Assembly (NCBI GenBank): GCA_021781965.1
Contig: JAJXVU010000014.1
Location: 1 to 53,367, forward strand
Source: Pseudomonadota bacterium
GTDB lineage: Bacteria; Pseudomonadota; Gammaproteobacteria; UBA1113
Length of the DNA stretch: 53,367 nt
Direction of reading: 5' to 3'
Shown here: piece after piece, positions 29,775 through 38,790 of the stretch
How positions within the stretch are numbered: the stretch's first letter is position 1
Layout: each line of letters starts with the position of its first letter
Position numbers and translations under genes: made by a program
The notes under the pieces: generated by a model
The model's database searches: none
What the model saw: only the letters and a program-made list of their open reading frames with translations
What the model was told of the DNA's origin: nothing

Positions 29775-29861
29775 TGGTGCCGAGGAGAGGACTCGAACCT
29801 CCACAGGGTTTCCCCCACAAGTACCTGAAACTTGCGTGTCTACCAATTTCACCACCTCGGC
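29775..29861 (-). tRNA. tRNA-Leu (anticodon CAG)
   Basis: On the minus strand GCCGAGG at the 5' end pairs with CCTCGGC at the 3' end. The D-loop contains GGTAGACACG, the anticodon stem CAAGT/ACTTG holds the loop TTCAGGT (anticodon CAG), and a long class II variable arm and GGTTCGAGTCC T-arm follow. The CCA end is encoded (TGG at 29775-29777 on the plus strand). No duplicated 3' fragment is seen nearby, so there is no evidence for an integrated element. Confidence 0.97.
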
Positions 29862-29930
29862 TTAGGCTGGGATACTAGCGTGAGGAGAATGAGTTGTCAA
29901 TTGTAATACTTGTGGCAAAATATCGCGTAA

Positions 29931-30012
29931 ATTGGAATTCTAACTTCCAATCTTCATGGTATTTATTGACTTTTACAAAAATACCGTGTAAATTGGAAGC
30001 GTAACTTCCAAT
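29931..30012 (+). promoter_or_regulatory. Dual-operator promoter of the second AAA ATPase
   Basis: The palindrome ATTGGAA-N7-TTCCAAT occurs at 29931-29951 and 29992-30012, 61 bases apart, inside a longer direct repeat (GTAAATTGGAA...TTCA.GGTA.TTTA). Between them is TTGACT (29966-29971), a 17-base spacer and TAAATT (29989-29994). The proximal palindrome overlaps the -10 and covers the start of transcription. The geometry is the same as for the ATPase operon on the other side of the tRNA, but the operator sequence differs. Confidence 0.75.
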
Positions 30013-30026
30013 TTTCAAGGTAATTT

Positions 30027-31175
30027 ATGCAAAGAACGGCGTATCTGCAACAAATAGTCCAGCTTTCTAAGGTTTTTCCCATAGTTGCCTTACTGGGGCC
30101 CAGGCAATGTGGTAAAACAACCTTGGCCAGAGATTATCTGGCGCAATTTGTACCCAATTTTCCTTCTAGCCATTACTTCGATTTAGAGGATATTAGTGAT
30201 TTATCGCGTTTGACTGAATCTAAGCTCGCATTAAAAGATTTGAGTGGCTTGATAGTAATCGATGAGGTGCAACGCTTACCGGAACTTTTTCAAACCCTAC
30301 GTGTCTTAGTCGATGAACCTCATGCACAGAAAAAGTTTTTAATTTTAGGCAGCGCTTCGGCTGAATTAATACGGCAATCTTCCGAAACCTTGGCTGGACG
30401 CATAGGCTATATAGAAATTACACCTTTTTCTTATCCTGAGACGCATAATCTAGATCAATTGTGGTTTAGAGGCGGTTTTCCGCGATCGTATTTGGCGGCG
30501 GATGATGCCTCCAGTGTATTATGGCGAGAAGCGTATATCCAAACTTTTCTGGAAAAAGATATTCCTAATTTGGGGATTAATATTGCACCGTTACAATTGC
30601 GACGCTTTTGGATGATGCTAGCGCATTATCATGGCAATCTATTCAATGCCTCGGAGATGGGACGTTCTCTGGGCGTATCTCACAAAACAATACGCCATTA
30701 TGTGGATATTTTAACGGGAACTTTTATGATACGAGAATTACAACCCTGGTTTGAAAATATTGGTAAAAGACAAGTAAAAACTCCTAAAATTTATTTTCGG
30801 GATAGTGGGTTATTTCATTCATTGTTGGGTTTAGATGAAGCTGCGTTGCGTGTGCATCCTAAGTTAGGTGCTTCGTGGGAAGGTTTGGCTTTAGAAGAAA
30901 TTATTCGTTACCACGGCGCTACCGTAGGGCAGGCATATTTTTGGCAAACGCATGGAGAAGCAGAATTAGATTTATTGATCTTTAAACACGGTAAACGTTT
31001 AGGTTTTGAATTTAAGTACAGTGCGGCACAGCGATTAACGAAGTCTATGAAAATCGCTTTTGCTGATTTACAGTTGGATGCCTTAACACTGATTTCTCCG
31101 GGAGATCATGACTTCAGACTGACTGAGACTATACGTGCTTGTGGCTTGCAGCGCTATTTGACGGATGCTGTGTAG
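30027..31175 (+). CDS. AAA/DUF4143 family ATPase (382 aa)
   Basis: A full-length family member. Walker A is GPRQCGKTT (residues 24-32), Walker B LIVIDEVQRLPELF (75-88), and the sensor region FLILGSASAELIRQ (104-117). The helix-turn-helix-like ASEMGRSLGVSHKTIRHYVDI lies mid-protein, and the C-terminal nuclease-like motif is AELDLLIFKHGKRLGFEFKYS. AGG lies 7 bases before the ATG. It is a single-gene unit: the convergent operon begins 3 bases after its stop. Role unknown. The presence of a DNA-binding-type segment and dual operators suggests autoregulation. Confidence 0.9.
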   Translation: MQRTAYLQQIVQLSKVFPIVALLGPRQCGKTTLARDYLAQFVPNFPSSHYFDLEDISDLSRLTESKLALKDLSGLIVIDEVQRLPELFQTLRVLVDEPHAQKKFLILGSASAELIRQSSETLAGRIGYIEITPFSYPETHNLDQLWFRGGFPRSYLAADDASSVLWREAYIQTFLEKDIPNLGINIAPLQLRRFWMMLAHYHGNLFNASEMGRSLGVSHKTIRHYVDILTGTFMIRELQPWFENIGKRQVKTPKIYFRDSGLFHSLLGLDEAALRVHPKLGASWEGLALEEIIRYHGATVGQAYFWQTHGEAELDLLIFKHGKRLGFEFKYSAAQRLTKSMKIAFADLQLDALTLISPGDHDFRLTETIRACGLQRYLTDAV

Positions 31176-31177
31176 GC

Positions 31178-32587
31178 TTATTCTAAACTTTGGTTATAGT
31201 TTGGCGCAAGCACAATATTCAAAAATCGGCCTTTACCGGCTATGTAAGTGTAACTATGCTGTATGCCAGCAGGAATAAATATAGAAGCAGGGCTATGGAT
31301 GATTTGCGTATCCTCTTTTTTACCCGCAGTAAATGTTACGCTTGCAGTTAAACCCGTGCCATCAGTTTCTGCTCCCTTGAATACAAAGAGACTATCACAA
31401 TGATGCGCATGAGAATCAACATGAGGTTCACTGCTGTCATGATAATCTTTATCAAATTCTCGTTCAATAATATAGAGAGGCGTTCTGTCATCAATACGGT
31501 GATCCATCAATACCCAACGGTGTCCAACGCCATCGCGATGATAGTGCAATTCAGAAGCGCCTTTTATAAAAGGTTTCTTCACTTGCAAAGTATTTAAATA
31601 ACGCTTTCCATTGCTTCTTATATCAGGATTGGGTTCTCGTTTTACTTGTCTTCCCATTAATTCAGGTTCTAAAAAATGATAGGCGGTTTCATTTTGGGTT
31701 GTTGCTTGAATGTGATATTTCGACACGTCAGTAAAAACGTATTTGCCAATCACAGGGTGATGTGGCTCTGGAGTAAAACCACCACAGCGAGCAATGAACT
31801 GAGCTAGATTGGAACTATGTTCAAAGCAATAGCCGGATTGGCCATAAAATTTATGAAGTGCAACAGATAAGGTGAATAAATCACAGATCCCGGCACGTTC
31901 ACCAATTCCCAATACCGATGCATCCACAATGGTTGCTCCAGCTTCAATAGCAGCCATCGCATTTGCCTGTGCTAACCCTAAATCATTGTGCAAATGCACC
32001 TCTATTTCGCATGACGTTAACGCTACAATGCGTTTGACCACATCATAACAGGCCGATGGATGCCAAGCACCTACTGTATCCGCTAAGCTAAAATAATCAG
32101 CGCCGGCAGATTGTGCGAGTATGGCAAAATGTTCAATCAATGGTAATTCAGTCCGTGCGGCATCTTCTAGCGTAAATCGAACATGGAGACCCAGTTGTTT
32201 GGCTAAGTGGATAGCGGTTTTAACCTGTTCCTTTATCCAGTCTATATTTTTATTATTGAATTTAGTGCTTAGCGAAATGGGATTGCATGAGGCCCAAATG
32301 CCTACCCAACTTGCTCCACTTCGTTTAGCGGCTAAAATATCTGCTTCCACTGCTCTGGCGTGTACTAGAAACTCGACATCCGATATCGTGTTACAAATTG
32401 TTTTACATAAGGATTCATCTTCTTGTGATATCGCTGGATGACCTATCTCAATAAAACGAATACCAAAGTCTTTTAAGAGTCTGATTAATGCTATTTTTTC
32501 ATCCAAAGAAAATCGAAAGCCGCGCATTTGCTCGCCTTCACGTAGACTAGAATCTAGGATCTTAATCCGCTTGATATTATTTTGCAT
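31178..32587 (-). CDS. Homocitrate/isopropylmalate-synthase-like enzyme fused to a cupin (469 aa)
   Basis: Residues 1-290 form a DRE-TIM metallolyase. The signature DSSLREGEQ (12-20), the metal-binding HLHND (198-202) and the following GLAQANAMAAIEAGA fit enzymes that condense acyl-CoA with a 2-oxoacid. The usual LeuA-type C-terminal regulatory domain is absent. Instead residues about 340-465 contain a cupin-like half with HVDSHAHH (389-396) and FIPAGIQHSYTY (437-448), suited to bind a metal. Such a fusion suggests condensation followed by a modification step on the same product. It is the last gene of a four-gene operon and overlaps the upstream gene by 11 bases. The substrate is unknown. 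Confidence 0.8.
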   Translation of the reverse strand: MQNNIKRIKILDSSLREGEQMRGFRFSLDEKIALIRLLKDFGIRFIEIGHPAISQEDESLCKTICNTISDVEFLVHARAVEADILAAKRSGASWVGIWASCNPISLSTKFNNKNIDWIKEQVKTAIHLAKQLGLHVRFTLEDAARTELPLIEHFAILAQSAGADYFSLADTVGAWHPSACYDVVKRIVALTSCEIEVHLHNDLGLAQANAMAAIEAGATIVDASVLGIGERAGICDLFTLSVALHKFYGQSGYCFEHSSNLAQFIARCGGFTPEPHHPVIGKYVFTDVSKYHIQATTQNETAYHFLEPELMGRQVKREPNPDIRSNGKRYLNTLQVKKPFIKGASELHYHRDGVGHRWVLMDHRIDDRTPLYIIEREFDKDYHDSSEPHVDSHAHHCDSLFVFKGAETDGTGLTASVTFTAGKKEDTQIIHSPASIFIPAGIQHSYTYIAGKGRFLNIVLAPNYNQSLE

Positions 32588-33608
32588 CGACCTTATGGTT
32601 CTCTTTTAAAAAGGAAATAACACTATTATAAAAAACGGTTCTATTTTTCTCATAGATTAACCAATGGGTTGCTTGCGGAATTACTATTTGTTTTTTAATG
32701 CGTGCGCCGCTCAATTGATCATATAAGTGATGATCGGCGAATAAATCGAGATCGCCATAAATAACCAAAGTCGGTGTCGTGATATTTGCAATAGGATAAA
32801 TTGGCTGTTGATGCCAAATAGAAAATAAATCTTGCATCGGCCCCATTGGACGTCTTAGTGTGCCAGGTATAAAAGGGCGTGGATCACTCTGTAAGTAAGC
32901 GTGTTCCACTGCTTGAAGAGCATCTGGTGTAGCTATGTCTGTGTGACCCTGCGTCATCGAAATCCAACGTTCCTGTATTTCTGCCCAGGGAATATTTTGA
33001 TAAGCCGGTAATTGGTTATTAAAAGTGCCTTGTGATGTCTGAAATGGATCCAGCATCATGTTTTGAATAGAATTGGGTAATAAGGCATTATACATGGAGG
33101 CATATAAGATGAGTGTCTGTATAGCCTGTGGGTGTTGGCTGGTATAGAGCGCAGCAACTACCGAACCCCATGACCATCCCAGTAAAGAAATCGATCGTAT
33201 ACCCGTATTCTTTTTGATAAATTGAATAACCACATCGAGTTGTTGCTCTGCATCGGTAGCACGCAGTGGAAAAATACCCTTAGGTGCAGGCGATATTTGC
33301 ATGACTTCGGGATAGGACGAATGTCCCTCTCCAATAAAATCAATTGCCCATACATCAAAGCCTTGTTTAGCCAATACATCCATCAGTGAATAATGTTCTA
33401 CATCAAAAGCAAGCAAGGTAGGAATACTTAATGGCGCCAATAAAATGACCACTTCTCGAGGATGTGTTTGCTTGAGTTTTTTTTCTTCAACATGGATCTG
33501 ACCACGCCCAAAAGGAATATCATAGTTTAAGCGTTGAATGGAATTGGCCCAAAGCAGTGGCCAATAGAAAAGTCCTATAATGAAGACTAAACGCTTATAA
33601 ACAGCCAT
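32577..33608 (-). CDS. Exported alpha/beta hydrolase (343 aa)
   Basis: Alpha/beta-hydrolase fold: nucleophile elbow GWSWGS (Ser146), the acid in GDLDLFAD (Asp285 or 287) and His314 in ATHWLIY. The N-terminus MAVYKRLVFIIGLFYWPLLWANS is a signal peptide or anchor, so the enzyme probably acts in the periplasm. ATG 33608 is chosen because AGGGAAG lies upstream and the signal peptide then starts correctly; the GTG at 33629 would add seven charged residues. It overlaps the end of the preceding ThiF-like gene by 14 bases. Its size and lid region (PxxIQNMMLDPF) suggest an esterase, thioesterase or peptidase-like role; the substrate is not predictable. Confidence 0.82.
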   Translation of the reverse strand: MAVYKRLVFIIGLFYWPLLWANSIQRLNYDIPFGRGQIHVEEKKLKQTHPREVVILLAPLSIPTLLAFDVEHYSLMDVLAKQGFDVWAIDFIGEGHSSYPEVMQISPAPKGIFPLRATDAEQQLDVVIQFIKKNTGIRSISLLGWSWGSVVAALYTSQHPQAIQTLILYASMYNALLPNSIQNMMLDPFQTSQGTFNNQLPAYQNIPWAEIQERWISMTQGHTDIATPDALQAVEHAYLQSDPRPFIPGTLRRPMGPMQDLFSIWHQQPIYPIANITTPTLVIYGDLDLFADHHLYDQLSGARIKKQIVIPQATHWLIYEKNRTVFYNSVISFLKENHKVDAK

Positions 33609-34440
33609 TATCCCAACTTCCCTCTGCACTGGTGACTACCTTAACCATATCGGGAGTGGCTAAATTCACCAAGACTAATTGTGGCGCCCAGATAGGTGCT
33701 AAATCGGAACGATTCAAGATGACTTTAAGTGCTTCATAACTTGCTAAAATACCCACTATATTGGCAATTGGTGCAATCACAGCCCATGGTTGTTGGCCAT
33801 TCACAAAATCATCTGCCCAATCTGGAAGAGCGCCGAATGTAGTAGCATGCTGCGCGCGTCTGTTTTTAATGGCATTAATCTCTGCACAAACATCTTCTGT
33901 GAGCTGTTTATTGTAAGAAGGGTGTTGCAGCACTAACTCATACGGAGGTGTTTTATCGGAAAACGTCATGACACCGCCTCGAAACGGAGGAGTCACGGCA
34001 ATCCATACCGATGGGATCTTTGCGGTTTGAGCTGCACGGTGGATTATCACGCGTGACACTAAATTATCCGTCGCATCAATAACGACGTCAGCGCCTGCCA
34101 TCAAGGCAGAAGCATTTTCTTGCGTGAACCGTTCTACTGAAACCTCAATATTTAAACTGGGATTAATATCTTTCAATGTTTCATATGCACATTCTGCTTT
34201 TGGCTTGCCAACACGGCTGATGCCAGATAGCATTTGTCGATTCAGATTGCTGTAATCAAAATGATCCATATCCACAACGTGGATTGTACCAATACCCATT
34301 CTAGCTAGGCTAATTAAAGTGACACCGCCCACGCCCCCCGCACCCACAACGGTAACTTTTGCCTGCTTTAGCTGTTGTTGTTCTTCATGAGTAAATACAC
34401 CATAATTTCTTTTAAAAATGTCATTTACAGTTTCTTTCAT
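33595..34440 (-). CDS. ThiF/MoeB/HesA-family adenylating enzyme (E1-like), copy 2
   Basis: 281 residues. The ATP-binding GAGGVGG (33-39) and the NLNRQM arginine motif (66-70) are present, and VVIDATDN carries the metal-binding Asp typical of E1 enzymes, which adenylate a C-terminal carboxylate. There is no CxxC zinc knuckle and no obvious rhodanese tail, unlike MoeB or ThiF proper. The C-terminal half is similar to that of the neighbouring copy (both have WAxDFxxGxxxWxIxPI). GAGGAATATT precedes the ATG. The usual substrates would be a ubiquitin-like protein or a peptide; none is encoded nearby that I can recognise. Confidence 0.85.
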   Translation of the reverse strand: MKETVNDIFKRNYGVFTHEEQQQLKQAKVTVVGAGGVGGVTLISLARMGIGTIHVVDMDHFDYSNLNRQMLSGISRVGKPKAECAYETLKDINPSLNIEVSVERFTQENASALMAGADVVIDATDNLVSRVIIHRAAQTAKIPSVWIAVTPPFRGGVMTFSDKTPPYELVLQHPSYNKQLTEDVCAEINAIKNRRAQHATTFGALPDWADDFVNGQQPWAVIAPIANIVGILASYEALKVILNRSDLAPIWAPQLVLVNLATPDMVKVVTSAEGSWDNGCL

Positions 34441-34457
34441 AATATTCCTCTTTAAGG

Positions 34458-35318
34458 CTAAATCTCACTTGCTTCCCAATACCCGTTTTCAGGCGTTTTT
34501 ACTGATACGGGGTGTTGCATATCGTCTAAATCAATAATAATAGCCTTGGGGGCTATCGCTAAAGGAGGTTGCTCAATAAGCACTTGTATCGCTTCATGAC
34601 AACTAAATGAGGCCAATAAAGACGCTCGTATAGGCGTAATGATCCATCCCGCTTTACCCGCACAAAAATCTTGTGCCCATTCTTTTGGTGCACCGCGTGT
34701 GACTGAATATAAGGCTCTTTTCTTCTTTAAATCTTGAATGAAATTAGAAACTGCCGGATCAGTTATAGATTTGCCTTTGACTGGAATATTTAGTGCATCC
34801 TCGTAAGCAATCCCTTCAGGCAAAAAGGTCGATACAAATCCGCGATGCGGTGGACTGCCTGACATGCTGATGCTTGGAAGACCTAATGATTTAGCGGCTC
34901 TGTGTACAATGACACGGGATGGCATGTCATCGAGTGCTTCTAATACGAGATCATGGCCTGTCATCAGTTCAAGTACATTGGATTCATCTACGCGTACAGA
35001 GTGAAAATGTGTGGTTAAATGCGGATTAATCTCTTTGAGGTGTGCTTCAGTCATCTCACTTTTGTAATGATCGACTGTTTTAGTTGTTGCTAGCATTTGT
35101 CGATTGATATTAGATATTTCAAATATATCGGGATCGACACCGCTGATATGCCCAATACCTGTTCGAGCACACAAAATGGCTTCTAGTCCGCCTACTCCAC
35201 CTAAACCAAAAATGATGACTTTACTTTGTCGTAATCGCGCTTGTTGTTCGAGTGTATAAACGCCGATATTCTTTTTAGTCATTTCGGAATAAAAATGATC
35301 TGAGCTTATATTGTTCAT
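34458..35318 (-). CDS. ThiF/MoeB/HesA-family adenylating enzyme (E1-like), copy 1
   Basis: The paralogue of the next gene and first of the operon. It has GLGGVGG (38-44) and the NINRQM arginine motif, but where copy 2 has DATDN this protein reads LEALDD, so the TDN triad is altered. The zinc-binding cysteines are missing here also. ATG 35318 is preferred to TTG 35339 for lack of support for the latter; both have weak ribosome-binding sites. The two copies may form a heterodimer with one active site, as seen in split E1 enzymes (inference). Confidence 0.82.
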   Translation of the reverse strand: MNNISSDHFYSEMTKKNIGVYTLEQQARLRQSKVIIFGLGGVGGLEAILCARTGIGHISGVDPDIFEISNINRQMLATTKTVDHYKSEMTEAHLKEINPHLTTHFHSVRVDESNVLELMTGHDLVLEALDDMPSRVIVHRAAKSLGLPSISMSGSPPHRGFVSTFLPEGIAYEDALNIPVKGKSITDPAVSNFIQDLKKKRALYSVTRGAPKEWAQDFCAGKAGWIITPIRASLLASFSCHEAIQVLIEQPPLAIAPKAIIIDLDDMQHPVSVKTPENGYWEASEI

Positions 35319-35364
35319 ATAAAGTACAACAACCTGCAAAAACTACCAATATAATTACGGCACT

Positions 35365-35397
35365 ATGCTAATGCTTCTAACAAACGCATCTTAGCAT
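35365..35397. promoter_or_regulatory. Inverted repeat upstream of the ThiF operon
   Basis: ATGCTAATGC (35365-35374) faces GCATCTTAGCAT (35386-35397), giving matched arms with a small bulge around 11 bases. It sits about 50 bases before the first gene of the operon and may be an operator or attenuator. No convincing -35/-10 pair is visible. Confidence 0.35.
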
Positions 35398-35460
35398 TTT
35401 AGAGCGCTATTTGCAAAATAAGTAGGTAGTTTTAAGTTTTCTTTTAAAGTAGAGCGAGTA

Positions 35461-35624
35461 TAGGGCCTGTTGACATTTGGTTTATCGGCTGCACAATGAA
35501 TAAAGCGGTCCCAATATTATCAAATTTTCGTCAAATATTGCTCGATATTATCCTCAAATTTGATAATATTTTGCCCGGCTGTATTCATTTTTCGCTTCGA
35601 TAAACCAAATGCCAACAGGCCCTA
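35461..35624. mobile_element. MITE-like 164-bp palindrome
   Basis: The left end TAGGGCCTGTTGACATTTGG is the reverse complement (one mismatch) of the right end, and the two halves stay complementary with few differences to the centre near 35542. It carries no ORF. The ends are TA and TA, as left by Tc1/mariner or IS630-type transposition. It lies between the divergent ThiF operon and ppsA. Confidence 0.7.
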
Positions 35625-35979
35625 GTTTCTACGAAAGAGATTTCCTCATTTCCCTGTTACGGTAGGCTACTTTTTTGTGGCATAATAGGACCCGTTGCGG
35701 TTAATGGCTGATTATGGGCTTTAGCATATTTTGAGTTGCCAGGGACCCAGCTTATGGCTGTGCATATAATACGCATATTTGGCCCGTATTGTTGCTGCAC
35801 GTGATACTACAATAGAAAGAACGCAGCATAGAGGATCCAGTTGCAATACAAGTTTTTCCTGGAACCTCGAATGCGGCCTCGCGGCCTGGTGGAGGATGAC
35901 AAGGTTCTGGTGTTACAGTTGCTTTGAGTGTGCATCTCGCATCTTTGAAGTGTAATGAGTATAAATGTGGAGTTAAGTT
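35625..35979 (+). other. Leader region of ppsA
   Basis: No gene. A perfect -10 box TATAAT lies at 35765-35770 without a good -35. Bases about 35880-35915 (TGGTGGAGGATGACAA) match a stretch near 42675-42690 and look like the end of a dispersed palindromic repeat. No ribosome-binding site stronger than GGAG (8 bases before the ATG) is seen. Confidence 0.35.
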
Positions 35980-38370
35980 ATGAATAAGCCTTATGTGATT
36001 TTCTTTGAAAAATTAGGCCGTGATGATGTGCATTTAGTTGGGGGCAAAAACTCTTCTTTAGGGGAGATGATCCAAAATTTAACTCAACTGGGGGTGAAAG
36101 TGCCACCTGGGTTTGCCACCACCGCTGAAGCCTATCGCGATTTTTTAGCGCACAATGGATTAGATAAACGCATTGAAGAATTGTTGCAAGGATTAGATAT
36201 AGAGAATTTAACGCAGCTGGCTGAGAAAGGCGCCAAAGCACGGCAGTGGATTATTGAAGCCCCTTTTTCTGAAAAATTTATGTCAGAAATGAAAACGGCC
36301 TATCAAACTTTAGCAGAGCGTTTAGGAAAAGATTTTACAGTTGCGGTGCGCTCATCGGCAACGGCAGAAGATTTACCTGAAGCCTCTTTTGCGGGTCAAC
36401 AAGAAACTTTCTTAAATGTACATGGTTTTGAAGATGTATTGCAAAAGATAAAGTTGGTGTTTGCTTCGCTCTATACAGATAGAGCGATCTCTTATAGAGT
36501 TCATCACGGCTTTGCGCATGAAGAAGTGGCGTTGTCTGCTGGCATACAAAAAATGATACGCAGCGATGAGGCAGCAGCGGGGGTGATGTTTACCCTCGAT
36601 ACCGAGACAGGATCCAATGAAGTTATTTTTATTACCTCTAATTATGGCTTAGGCGAATTACTGGTACAAGGCAGCATTAATCCCGATGAATTTTATGTTT
36701 ATAAAACCGGATTGAAAAAAGGCTTCGATGCCATTTTGTCGCGCCGCTTAGGACAGAAACAACAACGCATGGTTTACAATACCACTCCTGGCGCTACGGA
36801 ACGCGTTAAAATAGAAACGGTTCCCGAAGCACTGCGTCTACAATTTTCATTGAATGATAAAGAAATCACGCAATTAGCACAGTTTGCGTTGACTATAGAA
36901 GCGCATTACGGTTGCCCTATGGATATAGAATGGGCTAAAGATGGCGAACACGGTGAGCTGTATATAGTACAAGCGCGGCCGGAAACGGTTAAAAGCCGTC
37001 AAGATCAGCAAACTTTAGAACGATTCAATTTATTAGAAAAAGGTAAAGTGTTGTCTATAGGTCGCAGCATAGGCCAGAAGATTGGCCAAGGTAAGGCGCG
37101 TGTGGTGAAAGGTTTAGCCGATATACACAAAGTAGAAGCGGGCGATGTGTTGGTTACCGACATGACCGATCCCGATTGGGAACCCGTAATGAAGCGGGCT
37201 GCGGCCATAGTGACTAATCGCGGTGGCCGTACTTGTCATGCGGCGATTATTGCTCGTGAATTGGGTATTCCAGCGGTGGTGGGTTGTAATACGGCCACCA
37301 GTGAAATTGTAGATGGTACACCGGTTACCGTGTCTTGTTCCGAAGGCGAAGAAGGAATGGTGTATGAAGGTTTGTTGAAATTTGAATGTAAACAAATACA
37401 CATCGATCATATGCCTAAATTGCCCTTTAAAATTTGCATGAATGTGGGTACTCCCGATCGTGCTTTTGATTTTTGTCAGTTGCCTAATTTTGGGGTGGGC
37501 TTAGCGCGCTTAGAATTTATTATCAATCGTGCTATAGGCATACATCCTAGTGCCTTGCTCAATTTTGATAAACTAGAACCAGCCTTACAACAAGAAATTA
37601 AACAACGTACGTCTGCCTATCCTTCCCCCGTCGATTTTTACGTCATGCGTTTGGCCGAAGGTATTGCTACCTTAGGCGCTGCGTTTTATCCTAAACCTGT
37701 GATAGTGCGTTTATCTGATTTTAAATCGAATGAATATGCCAATCTTCTGGGTGGCAGCTTATACGAACCGCATGAAGAAAATCCTATGCTGGGTTTTAGA
37801 GGCGCGTCACGTTACGCAGCACCTACATTTAAAGATTGTTTTGCCTTAGAATGTAAAGCTATTAAAATTGTGCGTGAAAAGATGGGCTTAACCAACGTAG
37901 AAGTGATGGTTCCTTTTGTGCGCACGGTGGATGAAGCCAAGGCTGCCATTGATGTATTAGCGCAACACGGCTTAAAGCGTGGTGAAAATGGTTTGCGTTT
38001 AATCATGATGTGTGAAATTCCTTCCAATGCTTTATTGGCCGAACAGTTTTTACAATACTTCGATGGTTTTTCCATAGGTTCAAACGATTTAACTCAATTG
38101 ACTTTAGGCTTAGATCGCGATTCAGGTCTAGTAGCGGGATCCTTTGATGAACGCAATGAAGCGGTGAAAATATTATTGCAAATGGCGATCGATGCATGTA
38201 GAAAGCAAGGCAAATACATAGGCATTTGTGGTCAAGGGCCATCCGATCACCCTGACTTAGCCTTATGGTTAATGGAGCAGGGTATAGATTCCATTTCGCT
38301 GAATCCAGACACAGTAGTATCGACGTGGTTGTTTTTAGGGGAACAGGCTAAGCATTTGGCGTTGGGATAG
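35980..38370 (+). CDS. ppsA: Phosphoenolpyruvate synthase
   Basis: PpsA converts pyruvate and ATP to PEP, AMP and phosphate for gluconeogenesis. The N-terminal ATP-grasp domain begins [23 protein letters not shown]; the phospho-carrier His lies in the motif [21 protein letters not shown] (around residue 424). The PEP-utilising barrel contains [12 protein letters not shown] and, near the end, [20 protein letters not shown]. 796 aa, normal. The TAG stop sits exactly where the first unit of a tandem repeat array begins. Suits a bacterium that feeds on amino acids. Confidence 0.97.
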   Translation: MNKPYVIFFEKLGRDDVHLVGGKNSSLGEMIQNLTQLGVKVPPGFATTAEAYRDFLAHNGLDKRIEELLQGLDIENLTQLAEKGAKARQWIIEAPFSEKFMSEMKTAYQTLAERLGKDFTVAVRSSATAEDLPEASFAGQQETFLNVHGFEDVLQKIKLVFASLYTDRAISYRVHHGFAHEEVALSAGIQKMIRSDEAAAGVMFTLDTETGSNEVIFITSNYGLGELLVQGSINPDEFYVYKTGLKKGFDAILSRRLGQKQQRMVYNTTPGATERVKIETVPEALRLQFSLNDKEITQLAQFALTIEAHYGCPMDIEWAKDGEHGELYIVQARPETVKSRQDQQTLERFNLLEKGKVLSIGRSIGQKIGQGKARVVKGLADIHKVEAGDVLVTDMTDPDWEPVMKRAAAIVTNRGGRTCHAAIIARELGIPAVVGCNTATSEIVDGTPVTVSCSEGEEGMVYEGLLKFECKQIHIDHMPKLPFKICMNVGTPDRAFDFCQLPNFGVGLARLEFIINRAIGIHPSALLNFDKLEPALQQEIKQRTSAYPSPVDFYVMRLAEGIATLGAAFYPKPVIVRLSDFKSNEYANLLGGSLYEPHEENPMLGFRGASRYAAPTFKDCFALECKAIKIVREKMGLTNVEVMVPFVRTVDEAKAAIDVLAQHGLKRGENGLRLIMMCEIPSNALLAEQFLQYFDGFSIGSNDLTQLTLGLDRDSGLVAGSFDERNEAVKILLQMAIDACRKQGKYIGICGQGPSDHPDLALWLMEQGIDSISLNPDTVVSTWLFLGEQAKHLALG

Positions 38371-38790
38371 TTCCGAGCCGACCGTGAGGGAGCGGAAAGC
38401 AGAACAGAGCGCAGAAATTGCCGCACTGCGATCCTATTTCAGCGCGGCAATAGTTCCGAGCCGCGACCGAAAGGGCGCGGAAAGCAGAGCAGAGCGCAGA
38501 AATTGCCGCCCTGCGATCCTATTTCAGCGCTGCAATAGTTCCGAGCCGCGACCGTCAGGGCGCGGAAAGCAGAGCAGAGCGCAGAAATTGCCGCACTGCG
38601 ATCCTATTTCAGCGCGGCGATAGCTCCGAGCCGCGACCGTGAGGGAGCGGAAAGCAGAGCAGAGCGCAGAAATTGCCGCTCTGCGATCCTATTCCAGCGC
38701 TGCAATAGTTCCGAGCCGCGACCGTCAGCGGAAAACAGTACAGAGCGCAGAAATTCCCGCCCTGCGATCCTATTTCAGCGCTGCGATTAT
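38371..38790. repeat. Tandem array of five ~85-bp GC-rich repeat units
   Basis: Units start at 38371, 38454, 38539, 38624 and 38709. Each begins TTCCGAGCCGCGACCG, has a GGGAGCGG/GGGCGCGG core, then AGCAGAGCAGAGCGCAGAAATT and GCGATCCTATTTCAGCGC. The last unit is shorter. Translating it gives Arg/Ala-rich frames that are best read as chance. The rest of the gap to 39197 is AT-rich and holds only a promoter. Confidence 0.93.

Noticed and set aside
29634..29855. 73-residue ORF on the minus strand
   Set aside because: It overlaps the tRNA-Leu gene over most of its N-terminal half.
29574..31175. tRNA-Leu as an integration site for a genomic island
   Set aside because: No direct repeat of the tRNA 3' end, no integrase and no change of style at the boundary; the ATPase genes alone do not show an island.
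38371..38790. CRISPR array
   Set aside because: The whole 85-bp unit is repeated, with no alternation of short conserved repeats and unique spacers, and no cas genes are near.
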